Shown: positions 36,303 through 48,543 of the stretch, piece after piece
How the letters are laid out: each line of letters starts with the position of its first letter
Numbering within the stretch: the stretch's first letter is position 1
Assembly: GCA_013397935.1 (NCBI GenBank)
Contig: VZRN01011461.1
Location: 764,611 to 828,610, forward strand
Length of the DNA stretch: 64,000 bases
Direction: 5' to 3'
Source of the DNA: Dasyornis broadbenti
Taxonomy: Eukaryota > Chordata > Aves > Passeriformes > Dasyornithidae
Notes under the pieces: model-generated
Database searches by the model: none
The model's input: the letters and a program-made list of their open reading frames with translations, nothing else
What the model was told of the DNA's origin: nothing
Program-made: the position numbers and the translations under genes

Positions 36303-36580
36303 GGAGACACGGCACGGGGCCGGACACGGGGACACGGCCCAGGGCCACCTCCCTGGGACAGGGGACACGGCACGGGGCCGGACACGGGGACACGGCCCAG
36401 GGCCACCTCCCTGGGACAGGGAACACGGCACGGGGCCGTCGCCGGGACAGGGGCAGCGACACCGAGGGGACACGGGACGGGGAAGAGCGGCACAGGGCCA
36501 GCCCTGGGCGAGGGGCACAGTGGCACAGGGCCACCTCCCTGGGACAGGAGAACGCGGCACAGGGCCGCCCTCGGGACAAA
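36303..36580. repeat. GC-rich minisatellite B, 58-bp unit
   Basis: GACACGGCACGGGGCC starts at 36306 and 36364, with a one-base variant (AACACGG) at 36422, an exact 58-bp period. Units also contain CCCAGGGCCACCTCCCTGGG. After 36437 the repeat decays into partial units up to about 36580. The plus strand is G-rich. Two units are nearly identical, indicating recent duplication. Confidence 0.93.
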
Positions 36581-36649
36581 GTGTCAGCGGCACTTTGGGG
36601 CCCGGGGCAGAGCGGCACAGGGCACCCCGGCTCTGATCCCTCGGGAGAA

Positions 36650-36790
36650 GGGGACAGCGGCACAGACAGACCCGACTGCCAGCCCCGGGACAGGGGGACA
36701 GCGGCACAGACAGACCCGACTGCCAGCCCGGGACAGGGGGACAGCGGCACAGACAGACCCGACTGCCAGCCCCGGGACAGGGGGACAGTG
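36650..36790. repeat. GC-rich minisatellite C, 44-bp unit, 3 copies plus a partial
   Basis: GGACAGCGGCACAGACAGAC begins at 36652, 36696 and 36739, and a truncated start lies at 36783, giving periods of 44, 43 and 44 bp. The middle unit has one C fewer. Units are otherwise almost identical, so the array is young. GGGACAGGG in each unit is the reverse complement of the CCCTGTCCC core of array A. Confidence 0.95.
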
Positions 36791-36908
36791 CCCGCGCTGC
36801 CACCAGCAGCACCCCCGAGGGCTTTGGTTGGCTTGGCTTTGCAATATCTGCCTCTGCTTTGAGGCTGGGTTTTACATCTCCTGAACCAATGAGTGTCACT
36901 GCCCTGGT

Positions 36909-36936
36909 GATTGATTGATTGATTAATTAATTAATT
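36909..36936 (+). repeat. (GATT)4(AATT)3 microsatellite
   Basis: Four GATT units pass directly into three AATT units, a compound tetranucleotide repeat just outside the GC-rich block. Confidence 0.95.
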
Positions 36937-39931
36937 AGTGAGTGGCCGTAGGGTGGCTGTGAAATTCCTGGTGCTTCCTTCCTCGTCTTTCAGGTACTGC
37001 AGTGTTCTGTGGGAAGGCTTTCCTTACCTGATTTATGGGATGTGGAATAGTGGAGAAGAAAAACACAAAAAAGGGAACAGCTGGGAGTTCAGATAGGAGT
37101 TAGGAAAAACGGGAATTATAGAAACAAAATACAGAGATGAAAGGAGAGGGGCAGGTAGTCTAGTTCAAGTTGAGTTGATTATGAACATGACATTTCAAAA
37201 GTGGTTGGTGGAACTGAAGAAAACAGCACCTCTTTAAGAAAGAAATAACACAGACCAATTAGTAGGGTTTTTTTCTGTTGTACTTTTATTGATAAATTTA
37301 GCAATATTATCACTTGATTAGAGCACTTTTACTGAGAGTAATATTCATGAAATAGTCTGCCATCAAGCTAACAAAAATGACTAAAACTCTAATGAGACAT
37401 TAGTTTCCATGGATGCCCATAAAAATAGAAGCAAAAAAGCCTTTCTGTCTTCTGAACTAAATCACTGCTGAGAGAAAGCCTCAAAGCTGCTTGAGTGACT
37501 TTTGATTTGGGAGTGTCAGATTAGGGGAAAGTAGAAAGTGTGCAGGATTAGGAAGTCTGAAAGAACACTCCTGGTGGGGGAGGTAGATCCCAATATATCA
37601 GTTAAATTACAGCATTATGTGCTATATCCTCATATTTGCACAGATCAAGAGTGTGAGCTTAACCTGGTGGAAGTTGTGGTTGGATCCATCTCTGGATAAA
37701 AGCCTCTGTGCCACAGCTCTGGCTGTTCAGCTGAGTGTTATCCCACCTGTCTGAAATATATTACTGCTTCTGTGCAGCTCGAGAGTATTAACTCACCATT
37801 TGCTCTCTGTGGTTGTTCCCCTGTAAGTAAAATTTGTTTCCTAAAACGTTCACAAAAAAGGATGAAGCACGACTGCTGGTAGAGACAAAGTAAATGGATT
37901 TTCTAAATGGCATTGCTTACTCATGCTGAAAGCTTTTGTGGCATTTAAGTGCTGACAGCTGATGTAAAAAATGGCCTGTAGGAACCAATTTTAAGTGTTC
38001 GAAAAGTAAGTTTTAAACCTATCCCACACCTCTAAGTTTGTGTCACACTGATTAAAGATTGCTCCATGTGGCAAGAAAGAGTCTGAACGTTTGCAGGTCC
38101 TGGTGTGGAAGAGAAGTTTCAGAGTGGGAAATGCGGGCTGAGAAACGAGGGAAGGGGAGTATTTGCAGATAAACAGCCCTGAATGCTCTGACACAGGAGG
38201 GGTACACGGCATGGCCAAGGTTCTGCTTGGCTCCGTGGTGGGCCTTGGTTGTTCCTCTCCTGGCTGAAGCTGCTGTGCAATAAATTCTGGGACCATTCTT
38301 TCTTATAAAAATTTGTTGTGCATGCTTTTGTGCAGCTTTCACTGAATTATCATGGGAGTTTTACTCTGCTGGGACTACAGAGCCAGGCTGCAAGCTATTT
38401 GCAGATTTTTTTTCCTTGTAATACAATGTTCAGAAGATCCAAGTGCATGTAGGAGCCTGGCTATCCCCAACTTTTAGTAGCTTTAAAAAGGGTATTTTAG
38501 ACTCTACTTCTGGTTCACACTGGAAGTGTGTGGGCAGATCCCCTCATGCCTGAGCACATTCAGGCAAATTAAGGGTTTGACCCAACCAATTAGTGATGTC
38601 ATATGGGAGAATAAATTAAGTTTATGATTCTAGAACTGCTCAGATCCTTCTGGAGATCTGAATTTGAAATCCTAAAAGGTTCAGAAGGCAGATCTCAGGA
38701 AGCAGACCTACGGACTCTGCATGAACAGAAGTATTTACTTGCAGCCTCCCAAAGGACCAAATATGCACAGAAATCTAAGAGGGGCACCTTGGTGAAATGA
38801 TTCGCCAGAGCCACACACAGGAGCCCTTTGTGGCAATGAAATGTATGCTCAGAATCCATTTTAGCAGCAGATTATTCTATACAGCACCTTGCAGGCCTGG
38901 CTCTGAGAGGCAGCCCCTGTTTGTTCACCGTTTGATCCATGATCGCACTAACAAGGATTATTAGGAATCCTCACTAATTGTCCAGCAGTCCTGGGAGCTG
39001 TAGATTCCCATCCAGGGGGATAATTGCCTGTGCCACAATGAAAGATCACTGCAAAGGAAGCGTTTCATGCCTTAAATAGTCAATTAACGCGTGATTTAAA
39101 ATACCATTGTTTGTACATGACCGTGGTGCTCCAGGAAAGAATTGCGTCTGTTTAGTCGCAATAGGAAAATGGTTGGAATATTCCTTAATAAAGTAGGAGC
39201 TTTTAAAAAGCTTTAAAAAGTTTCCCTTCTATATAAAGTGGTTTTTGCTCAAAGAGGGAATGTTTGCCAGCTGATTTGTGGGATAGATCCTAATGTGGCA
39301 TCACCAGCACCTCCCTGCTGCTCCTGGTTGGAGTTGCCCAGCTGGGAGGACCCTTCCTGTGTGCTGCAACCCCGAATGGGAGCAAAGCCCTGTCCCTGGA
39401 AGGGCTGGGGGAGACTGGAGACAAAGATTTGGCATCACAGCATTACCACAGCTCGTTGTTAGTTTATGGCCTGAAAAAGCAGGTGCTATCTAAAGGTCAT
39501 TTAACCTCTGATTCATGGCTCAGAGTGGGGCACTAAGGAAATCCCTCTCTTTTTCTAAAAATGCAAATAGCTGTTTCCATCCTCCATGTCTCCCACGCTC
39601 CTCCTGCACCCTTGGGAGCAGCTGGAACGTGGGATGCTGCCTGACTGCTGATGCCAGGCTCCGTTCCCAATCCCCCTGGGCCAACCCTGCTGTGCTGAGG
39701 AGGAGTTGCCATCCCAGCTGTGATATCTGGAGGATTCAAAGGCTGCAAACATCACATTCTCCTGGGAAGCAATGATTTTGGACACTTGGCCATCAGATTA
39801 TTTTGGGAAAAACAAGCATTGCAAAGGCTGTTTTGACACCACAGGTGTGTGTGTCCGTCTCTGAAGTGTTCTTGCTAATTTTAATTGACTTTTCCGAAGT
39901 ATTTCAGGCAGGGCCAAAAGCCAACAGTATA
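36937..39931. other. Unique noncoding stretch
   Basis: No gene or transposon recognised. A motif-rich AT-biased segment at about 38930-39200 is raised in the findings. Open frames are short. Confidence 0.5.
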
Positions 39932-40065
39932 TAAACAATATATATCAAATATAACAAAATAATATGTAATCTACAATAGATAAACAATAGATATAAAAGA
40001 TAACAAAACAATATGTAATCTACAATATATCTCCAGTATAGAAACAATATACCTACAATAAATAA
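39932..40065. repeat. AT-rich tandem repeat, 49-bp unit, about 2.5 copies
   Basis: TAAACAATA at 39932 and 39981, and AATATGTAATCTACAATA at 39961 and 40010, both give a 49-bp period. A third, degenerate partial unit follows to about 40065. The whole is extremely A/T-rich. Confidence 0.9.
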
Positions 40066-43000
40066 AGAATATTTGTGCTCCCTGGTGTAACAGCTACTCC
40101 TTCCAGTGGGGTGCTGTCCACAACACCAAACTGAGCTCAGGGTAAATTTGCAGCAGGGATGATCAATGTGTTTTCTTTAAATCACAATCAGTTAAAGCAA
40201 GAGGAACAATTTTAGCAGTGAAATGATTTGTCTGGGGCTGGCTGTGTTCCTGGCCACCCTTCGGGGTGGGTGGTGATGGTTTTTGGGCTCAGGGGTGCAG
40301 CTCAGGTGAGTGGAGCTCACTGAACACTCATTTGAGCATTACAGATCGAATTCCCACCTGCAGCACGGGTGAGCCGTGTGCTGTCCTTACTCCTGCAGCA
40401 GCAGCTTCAGGTAGGCAGGAGGCAGAAGCAGAGCCCATCAACTTGGATTTCAACCCCCAGTTTCTCTTTGGTGAAAGGGACATTGGAAAATTTTTACCTC
40501 AGGTTTTGTTTTGGGTACTACTGGGATATATTTAGTTACTGGGGTATTTTCAATGCACACACATGAGAGGTAAATGTAATAAGAATGCAGAATGTGCATG
40601 TCAATATCTGGAGAGACAAACAGGATAACTTGCCTTTCTCTCCTGGGTCACAGTTGATACAGAAATGTGACTGATCCAGCTGGTAAAGTTTAAAGCTTCA
40701 AAACTTCTTTTTTTCCCATCTGAGATCACTTCTCATGTAAGAGAAGAATTACCTTCTACTACTGGAGAACATTTAATTACAATATCTTTGTAATTACAAC
40801 ATCTTTGCTATTTTTCCCACTCTTTATCCCCTATTTGCCCCTCCTCCTATTTGTGTTGGACTCAGATTTTTGCTGCTGCTGCTGCAAAAGTGAAATTAAT
40901 CACCAATCTCATTTATAGCTGCTGGGAGCACAGAGCACATAGAAAAGCGGGCTGTGAAGTGGATTTGGACCAGTGTGATAAGGCAGCTGGAGCTATAAAA
41001 TGTCTGTTTTTTCCTGTGGAATGTCCTTGTAACTGTTTCTAATCTTTTATGAACTCTTTTGGCTTTTGCTTGTAATGAACTTCTGGTGTACAGGGTCACT
41101 GGAGCAGTTCCCCCCTGCTCCCCACGCTGCGGCTGGAGATGAATAAGACATTTCCTGCTTGTGTCATGCTTTGTGGCCAGATTCACTTGCAAAACACACC
41201 TAAAGATGTGCTGTGCCAGTGTGGTTATTTAATGGTCTGTGACTGACATTTCTGCAGCTCCCAACACATGGCCTTAACCCCTCCCTCAGAAGAGCACGTT
41301 TGTAATTATAAAAGGAGTAATAATTTTGTGTTTTGTGGTTTTTTTCAGGAGAGTGCAAAAGCTGAGCCCATTTCAGCTTGCAAAGTACATTTAAATCTCT
41401 GCTATCTGGAAACCTTTCAAATTGCTCAGTACTTTTAGAATAGTGTCAGCTCATTGTCAGGGCATGATACAGAAAGGGAAATTGCTGTCTCCCTGCTCTC
41501 AGCACCATCAGACAAGCTTTCTGATTCGAGATACTGCATCTGAAATGGAAAAGTTAATCACAGGCCTGCTCTGAATCATCTCTTTCAAACCAGGGTAAAA
41601 GCAGGAGTTTTAGATGTTATATTAGAGGTAATTTAGTTGTTTGTAGTGGAAAAGTACAGAACCCATCTGCACCTTCTTGTTTGGGCCTGACTCAGGCGGT
41701 CATCTCGTGATAAAAGCTATGGAGCAATTACTGCTCCGGGTGCAGGTGCCATCCCCGGGCCTTGGGTGGCTTTGGTGACCTGTGCTGTGCCCAGGGACAG
41801 CCCCAGCTCACGATGGAACCGGTGACAAACCCCTCTCAGTCGTGGCCCTTTCCCACCTGCTCCCCAGGGGAAGCTGGAAGCCTTTCCCTCGTTATTTGGC
41901 CGCTTGCTCATGGCTGACAAACCTGTGTGGAGTTTCACTCTCCCAGAAGTCATTTCTGAGCCTTAATGTGAGTCAGAGAAGAGGAGCCTCTGATTTGGCC
42001 GTGGACTGATAAGTGCCTGTCCTGTTTGTCTCTGTGGGATGCCATTGGGGTGGCGTTTGTCACACGCCAGCCCCAGGGGCTGCGGAGACAAGAGGCACTT
42101 ACAGACCCGGATGTCCACAAGGGATGGGCCAAATGTGGTCTGCAGCGGACTTTGAAGGAATTTGACAGAATTTTTTGGCTGTTTGTGGAAACAAGGAAGC
42201 CTCTGTAGCATTTTCTGTTCGTTTTAGTTCTGCCTGCACTTGCTTGGGACTTCCTTGTGAGCTCAGTCCTGTGGCCTCTGGACTGATTGAAAATTCACCC
42301 TAGGACTGGAAAGGTCTTCGATCACATCTCATTGTTTCGTCAGGAGTAATTTTCTCTCTCCCAACCTTTCTGCTCAGCTCTTTACCTCCATGCTTTACAC
42401 CAATTGCTTACCTGATTTTGTTATCCATAAACCATTCTTCCCACTGTGCTGACTCCAGCTATGCTGCTTCAGGCCATTCTCACAGCTGCTAAATAAAAAT
42501 AAAAATATTATATAAAAATAACCTTTAGGGTTATTTTAGGGTTGTTTTTCCTTTAAGGCTGAATCCTGAAGCTCAGTGGGAGCTTCTGAGTACTGAAAAG
42601 TTCTTGGGGATTGCTGGTTTGGTCACCAACCTGACCCAGGCCCAGGCTAAATCCCATGGGAGGCGAGAAAACTCTGCTCCTTGACCTGAGTGCACTCTGG
42701 AGAAAGGAGTGATGTCAGAACGTGTTGTCGTGGGGAAAAGCACATTGGACGTAAAAGTTCAGTATTTTTTATATCTGGCACACTTTTTAAACTTACTGTC
42801 AATCAGAAACATTATCTTTGGAAATTTATAAGAATTACTTTGGGCCTGCTGTATGGATAATTCAGTGCATTTTGTCTGAAATACATGATTTCCCCAAATC
42901 TGGTACATGTACTTGCTATTTATCTGTGTTTCAATTTTAATGATGCTGCTGACGGGTTCAAGCTCCCCAGACCAAATGCAGAGCTGCCTGTGGAAACTCT

Positions 43001-43942
43001 GACACACCTCACGTCTGATTTCCCAGGGAGTAATGGGAATGCTTTTGTAGGCAAGGGGCTGAAGGATTTCTGTGTTCTCCTGGCTTTCCCCAAGAGCTGC
43101 ACTTGGCACGGAGCTGCAGCAGTTTGGGAACTTTTGTCAGCCAAGATCAGATGTGGCACTGCTCCCTGCCACGCCCATTTGCTCCAGGATCAAGCAGTGT
43201 CTGCTAAGGGTGCCTGTTATTCTCGTGTTATTTAAAATCTAAAACGTTCAGCACATTTATGGCTGGAGGTTGTAGCTGAAGCAATGCTCAGTGGCTTTTA
43301 GGGTGTGTACAGAATATGAATTCCTCTGAGTACCGATATTTGGCTTCAGCAGGATTTGCCACTCAAAAAACCAAAGGAAATAAAGAAAAGATTTTGAAAT
43401 ATTATTACTGCAATAAACCCAAACTCTGTGGGACCAAGTCAGTTATGTCTGCAGTTATAACGCTGCATTAAAAAATAATTCTTATTAAAACTGTAAACAG
43501 TTGCACTTTTAATTCATGCCAATTTCTCACTTGATATTTAATAATAATTTTTAAATTGGGAAATAGTTCACCATATAGAATGATGAGAATGTTTAGAAAC
43601 ATGGTTTGGACAGAAGTTTTGCCTGTCCTTTTGGCTGCAGATGCACTCAGAGGCTTTCTAGAATGATTCATGATGGTTTTCAAATCCAATTTGGTGAAAC
43701 GTGTTTCCCACTGTGTTCACAGACTGACATAGAATAAGTGTTGTACAATGTAAACATTGGCTTTTTAGGTTTCAAGCTTTTTTCCATAGTTCACGTAACA
43801 TTTTAATGATGCGACTCTTAAATAAATAGATAAATAACTTAAAATATTCAGAGGAAAAACTGTGCAAACAGACCAGAGTGTGAACAGCTTTGGTAAATTT
43901 ATTGCATGGGGTTTTTTTCAGCCTACAGATTTCAGCTCTATT
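40066..43942. other. Unique noncoding stretch
   Basis: No gene recognised. A perfect-but-one 17-bp tandem pair (TAATTACAATATCTTTG and TAATTACAACATCTTTG) lies at 40774-40807, and an A/T-rich run at about 42490-42525. Open frames of up to 116 codons occur on both strands at 42759-43235 and look unrelated to any protein I know. Confidence 0.5.
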
Positions 43943-43978
43943 AATAAAACTTCACTGAATTTAAAAAAAAAAAAAAAA
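43943..43978 (+). other. AATAAA signal followed by a poly(A) tract
   Basis: AATAAA at 43943-43948 is followed 14 bases later by 16 A residues (43963-43978) and a further A-rich, C-interrupted tail. This is the arrangement left by retroposition of a polyadenylated transcript. The sequence upstream gives no recognisable gene and I found no target duplication, so a chance A run after a chance AATAAA remains likely. Confidence 0.35.
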
Positions 43979-46900
43979 CCAACAAAAAACCAAACCCATG
44001 GCTTGTCTGTAAGAAGCTTGTTTCAGGAAATCTTGTCTTCAGGGTTCGGAGGTTTCATGTCTGAAGTGCAGCGAGCTGTTGGCAGCACAGGTCCTTGGCT
44101 TGAGGGCAGCCGGTGCCCTCATGGATGCCATGTGCATAACAAGCAGGGAAAAGCACTTCAGGATCAGCTCTGAGATCATCTGCTCTCCAGCAGCTGTGCA
44201 AAAAGTTCAGACTGCGCGTTTGATGCGAAGGAGAGGTGTTGGGCATAATCCTGATCCTGAAGGAATTAATTTTATGGCATTTTGTGTAGGCAAAGATTCA
44301 CTTTTTTGATCTCCAGAGCAGGTGCTTTTAAAGACCTGTCATACGCTGCTCTCTTTTTAGGTTTCTTTTCTCTTTAGTGTCTTAGATAAGTAAGAAGGAA
44401 AATATATCATGGACCTTTTTTAATATTTGTAATATCGCTGAGTGCTGGTGTGCGAGAACCTTTGGTAGCAGGGTGTTGAAGGCGATTTGGTGACTGCTGG
44501 AGAGAAGGAAAGGTAAAAATGGAACTGTCTGAAACTGTCCTGGCTCTTGGCACTGGTGTGAGCAGCTCTCCTTCCATTAGGAAGTGGGAGAAACCATACC
44601 CGGTGTGTAACACTCAAAAATAGAGGAAAAAATTCTGCAAAAACAGTCTAAGCTCCACTTTTGCTCCAAATCTCATGTAGCTAACAGTCACCCTTTGCTT
44701 TGACATCAGTGTTTGCTGTTCTTCAGAAGACTTTGTTGTGGCTTAAGCTGGGTTTCACCATCCAGCAGCTGATAAGCTGCATCTTTTTCAGTGGATTGTG
44801 TTATGGCAGAAGTTTAAAACAAATATTTTGATGCTTTATTGTTCTAAAAAAACCCTAATTAACTACCTCATACAGAGTTATGAAAATAATGAATAAAAAA
44901 AGCTAAGCTGGCTTTGTTGAAGCCTCAGAACTATTTTCTGAACTTGTACTAGATAAGATTGAATCTTTGCCATAGAGCTGAAAAAGGGAAGAAAATTGGT
45001 TTTCCAGTAGTGCCTTGCCTTGGGTAACTTTTTTTCAGGTTCATCTGAGAACACTGGATTTTAAAGATACTCGGTGGACAACTCTGACAAAGGTGACAAT
45101 CGTGCTCTCCATGCTGTGATAACTCCGAGTTTGAGCCTGGTCTTACTCAGTGGAGTCAGAATGGTGTAAAGGTGCGGCGGAGCCCATCTCGGAATGGCCC
45201 GTGCGGCTGAAAATGCAGAGATTTCAGTCAGTGACTCCTCAGAGACCCAGCACGGGCTGGGTTCAGACTTACAGGAAGTGGCATTATGCACAAGGCAGCG
45301 GGAGTCTGCAAACTGTTGGAGGAGCTGAAATTCCCCAAAAGAAAAATTACAAATCACAGGAGAGAAAAAAAAAAAGAGGGGGGTGGGTGGGATTAGACTC
45401 AATCTATTTGGAAATTGGATTTTAGGGCTTGTGCTGGGGCAGATGCTGCTACAGAGCACTGACAAAGCTGAGATGAAAATCACAGTGGGACAATTGATTA
45501 GACCCAAAGAACTGGAAGTCATGCTCTAGGTACTGCAAAGGTGAGCTGGGGTCTAGGGTGGAATGCTTTCCAATTGCTTAATTGTAATTGCTTTGAACAT
45601 CAAAACAGATGCTGCATTCTTGTTTGGAGTGTTTGTTTCATCCTCCTAACATTTCCAGTGTCCCTCATTCTTCTGGCTTTGTGCCCCAGACAGGCTTTCT
45701 GAAGGTTTCTGAAGGAGTGCAGCATTACTCTGGAATGTAAAAAATTCCATTAATTAACATAACAAGTGAAAAATATTTTGATTACACAAGGCTCTTTGGG
45801 AGCAGATTAACAAATTGATTCCTTATGGTGTCCACGTTTTTGTGATGTGGCCATATGGAAAAATGAGACCCTGGGTCGAGCCAGTCAGTGCTTGAATCTC
45901 ACAGAGAAATTAAAACTTTGATCAGTTTGTAGCCGGCGCTGCTGCCTTGTTGTTGCACACAGACTCAGGAAGTCTGCACTTGTGCCTGGCAGCTCCGTGG
46001 ATGAGTTAATTCATGTACAGAGCTGGCAAACAGCTGTAAATGAATTTTTGGGCCCCAGCTGAGGCAGAAAGTTTATCTGCAAAGAAGGTTTATTAGATCT
46101 TGCAGAGACAGTGGCAGTCCCCTGGCGTGTGTCTAGCCCAGCCCGTTACTGTGCTGAAGGTTTATTTTGTTGCTTTGGTGCTGTACCTGCTGCTTGTGCA
46201 GATTTGTGATGATTACTGTAGATGGCAGCAAAAGCTAAATAAAATACAACGATTTTAAAAATTAATTAAACCGCTCCCTGCTGCTGTCCTGAGCGTGCGT
46301 TTTGTCTCGGTGCCTGCCAGCTGTTCTTGAAGATGGCAGCAATTACAGGCAGCAGAAGCCAAATTAAATTACATCTTGAATTAAGGTTTCACTCATAGGC
46401 AGGTGGGAGGGTTGTGGCTCTGTTGGTGTGTGCTGTCTCAGGTACCAAAAGCCAATTTAAAGCTCTCGTGATGATGTCTGAATTCCCCCTTGTTTCTTGG
46501 GGTGTACCATGGTGTCAGGAAGGAGCAGAAGCAATTCTGACAAATGATCATATCTGGGGGAGTACTTTTATTTCCCCGCTGTAATAAGTCTGCTGTTTGC
46601 TTTCTTTCATTGCAATTAAATTGTTTTCCTCTTTTTATTTTTAATGCTTGCTCCTTTAGTGTGTTGGCTGGCTGCTCTCAGGGGCTGCTTCCTCTCTGCC
46701 CAGAGCACATAAGGAAAATGGTTTGTCGTGCCCTCATGCTAATTAGCTGTTAATTAAGACACCTGATTTCCCCTTCCCGTACCTCAGAACGCTTGAGGAG
46801 CACGGGACGCCCTCAGGACAGGCAGTGGCCTGTTGGAAGCAGTCGCAGCATTTGGAATAGTGGACTGATATTTGATGGAAAATGACTCCCAATGTTGAGT

Positions 46901-48539
46901 TTATTACACAAAGGAAAAGATGACTTTTAAATATTGAAAGGGCATAAAACCCAAGTGATTATGGGTGAACCTGAGAGCAGGATTTAGGGACGAGCAATAA
47001 ATAATAAATGTAGCAAAAGGTCCATGTGTGATTAGCAAAATTGCTTGAAAAGAATGAGCTGTGAGAGCTGGGGGTCTGCAGTCTTTGTTTTTACTCTGAA
47101 AACCATAAAACTCAATTTTCTGCATGGCAGACACTTAAAATTAGGCAAAATATAGTGCATCAAAATGACCCCGTGCTTTTGAAATATTTCTGAAATCCCT
47201 TTAAAATGAAAAAGAAGGAGAGGAAAGAATGGAGCTGCTGCTTGACAATTGTGTTCAATATATGATGAAGGTGGGCACAAAGCTCTAGGTATTAAAGCTT
47301 ATGAATGTATTAATGCACTGCTTTGGGGGAATTAAACTTTAATATTGATGATAAACCTTCCATAATAAAATGTGTGGAGAGTGAGAGTAAATCTCTCTTG
47401 CAAGGTCCCCAAACTATTTAAATAACTGCGTGCAAGCTGCAGCATCTCCTGAGATAGATTATAAATGAACTTCTGCATGCCAATGTACATTGTGCACAAA
47501 GTGGTTTTCCAGCAGAGCTGCTTTCTGCCCTGGAAAAGATACTGTCCCAAATGACTGTATTTCTTTGAAGTGATTGATCTCTAGCATCGATTCCACAATA
47601 TTTCTCTCAAGATACACATCATTCACTACCCAGAGTTGCATCCCCGTGGGAGAATCCCTGTTGACTGCTTTGAGATGGTGTGAAATTTCTGCAGTGGGTT
47701 TTTTATGCCAGCCTGATGTTGTTATTTTTAGATAACATTATGGAAGAGAGATTGTAATGCTTTAAAATGTGAAATGCTGAGGAGATACAGGAAATTGTAA
47801 GTTACAGTGATCTGGAATGCAGCAGCAGACTATTGTTGAACAAGTATGCCTGGAAAAAAATATCACAAACTCGTGCTTCCCATCAAGCTGGAGGAGGAAA
47901 GTGTCATTTTAGAGAGCCACTGTGGAAAGTGAAGGTGTTCTGGAAGTGGAACTGTGTGGACCTGACATCCAGTCTATTACTTTCCTAGCAGAGTACGGGA
48001 ATGCAAATGTAAAATTTGCTTCTCGAAGAGCTCGTGTGATGAACTGAGCCGTACAAACCGCAGGAACAGGCGATGGCTCGAGCAGCTGCAGTGATCCGAT
48101 GGTCTCGGGGTGCTGCACTGTCAGTGCAGATCTGTACGTGAGAAGTGGAACAGAACTGTTCTCACAGAACTGCAGGTTTCCAAGGGTGTCAGCAAAACCT
48201 GGAGGAAAACAAATCTGCTCTTTGTTCTTTGCTCCCTTTACGAGGTGTGAGGTTTTTGGAGAGAGTCCTTTGTGCTCCATTGTGGAACACTGACGAGGAA
48301 GGTAAGTTAAAGCAGGAGGGAATTCTAGAAGCCAAAGCGCGATAGTATCAGACCTGATAAAAAAGCTTTTGCAGATGGTTATCAATAGCAATAACACAAA
48401 ACTAAAACATTCCATTGCTGCTATGGCAGCTGTTATTTCAAAAGGTTTCTTACAAGTGTGGATTTATTTACTTTGGCATTATTGGGTTAGTGCAAATATT
48501 TTATATTTGTAGTTCCTGTCAGTGTGGCATCTTCTGGTG
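43979..48539. other. Unique noncoding stretch
   Basis: No gene recognised. A 168-codon minus-strand frame at 47909-48415 and a 153-codon one at 45061-45522 have no familiar motif; the second lies opposite a G/A-rich low-complexity run at about 45362-45395. A motif-rich segment at about 46190-46400 is raised in the findings. Confidence 0.5.
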
Positions 48540-48543
48540 CCTA

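Larger units (their letters stand above)
35830..36830. other. CpG-rich, GC-rich block built of three tandem arrays
   Basis: About 1 kb of very GC-rich, CpG-rich DNA stands out sharply from the AT-rich flanks. Most is made of three unrelated-period arrays (65, 58 and 44 bp; separate entries). Open frames span the block on both strands (357 codons plus at 35811-36884, 374 codons minus at 35775-36899, and others) because the repeats lack stops. Translations are Pro/Arg/Gly-rich repeats without a recognisable domain, so I do not call them genes. The block could be a CpG-island promoter of an unseen transcript, but no TATA box or clear first exon is visible. Confidence 0.85.

Noticed and set aside
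35775..36899. Very long open frames (374 codons minus, 357 codons plus, and 249 and 221 codons in other frames) as genes
   Set aside because: They overlap on both strands in several frames and coincide with GC-rich tandem arrays lacking stop codons. Translations are repetitive Pro/Arg/Gly text with no domain. This is the expected artefact of a GC-rich minisatellite.
47909..48415. 168-codon minus-strand frame as a gene
   Set aside because: No known motif and no splice or promoter context.
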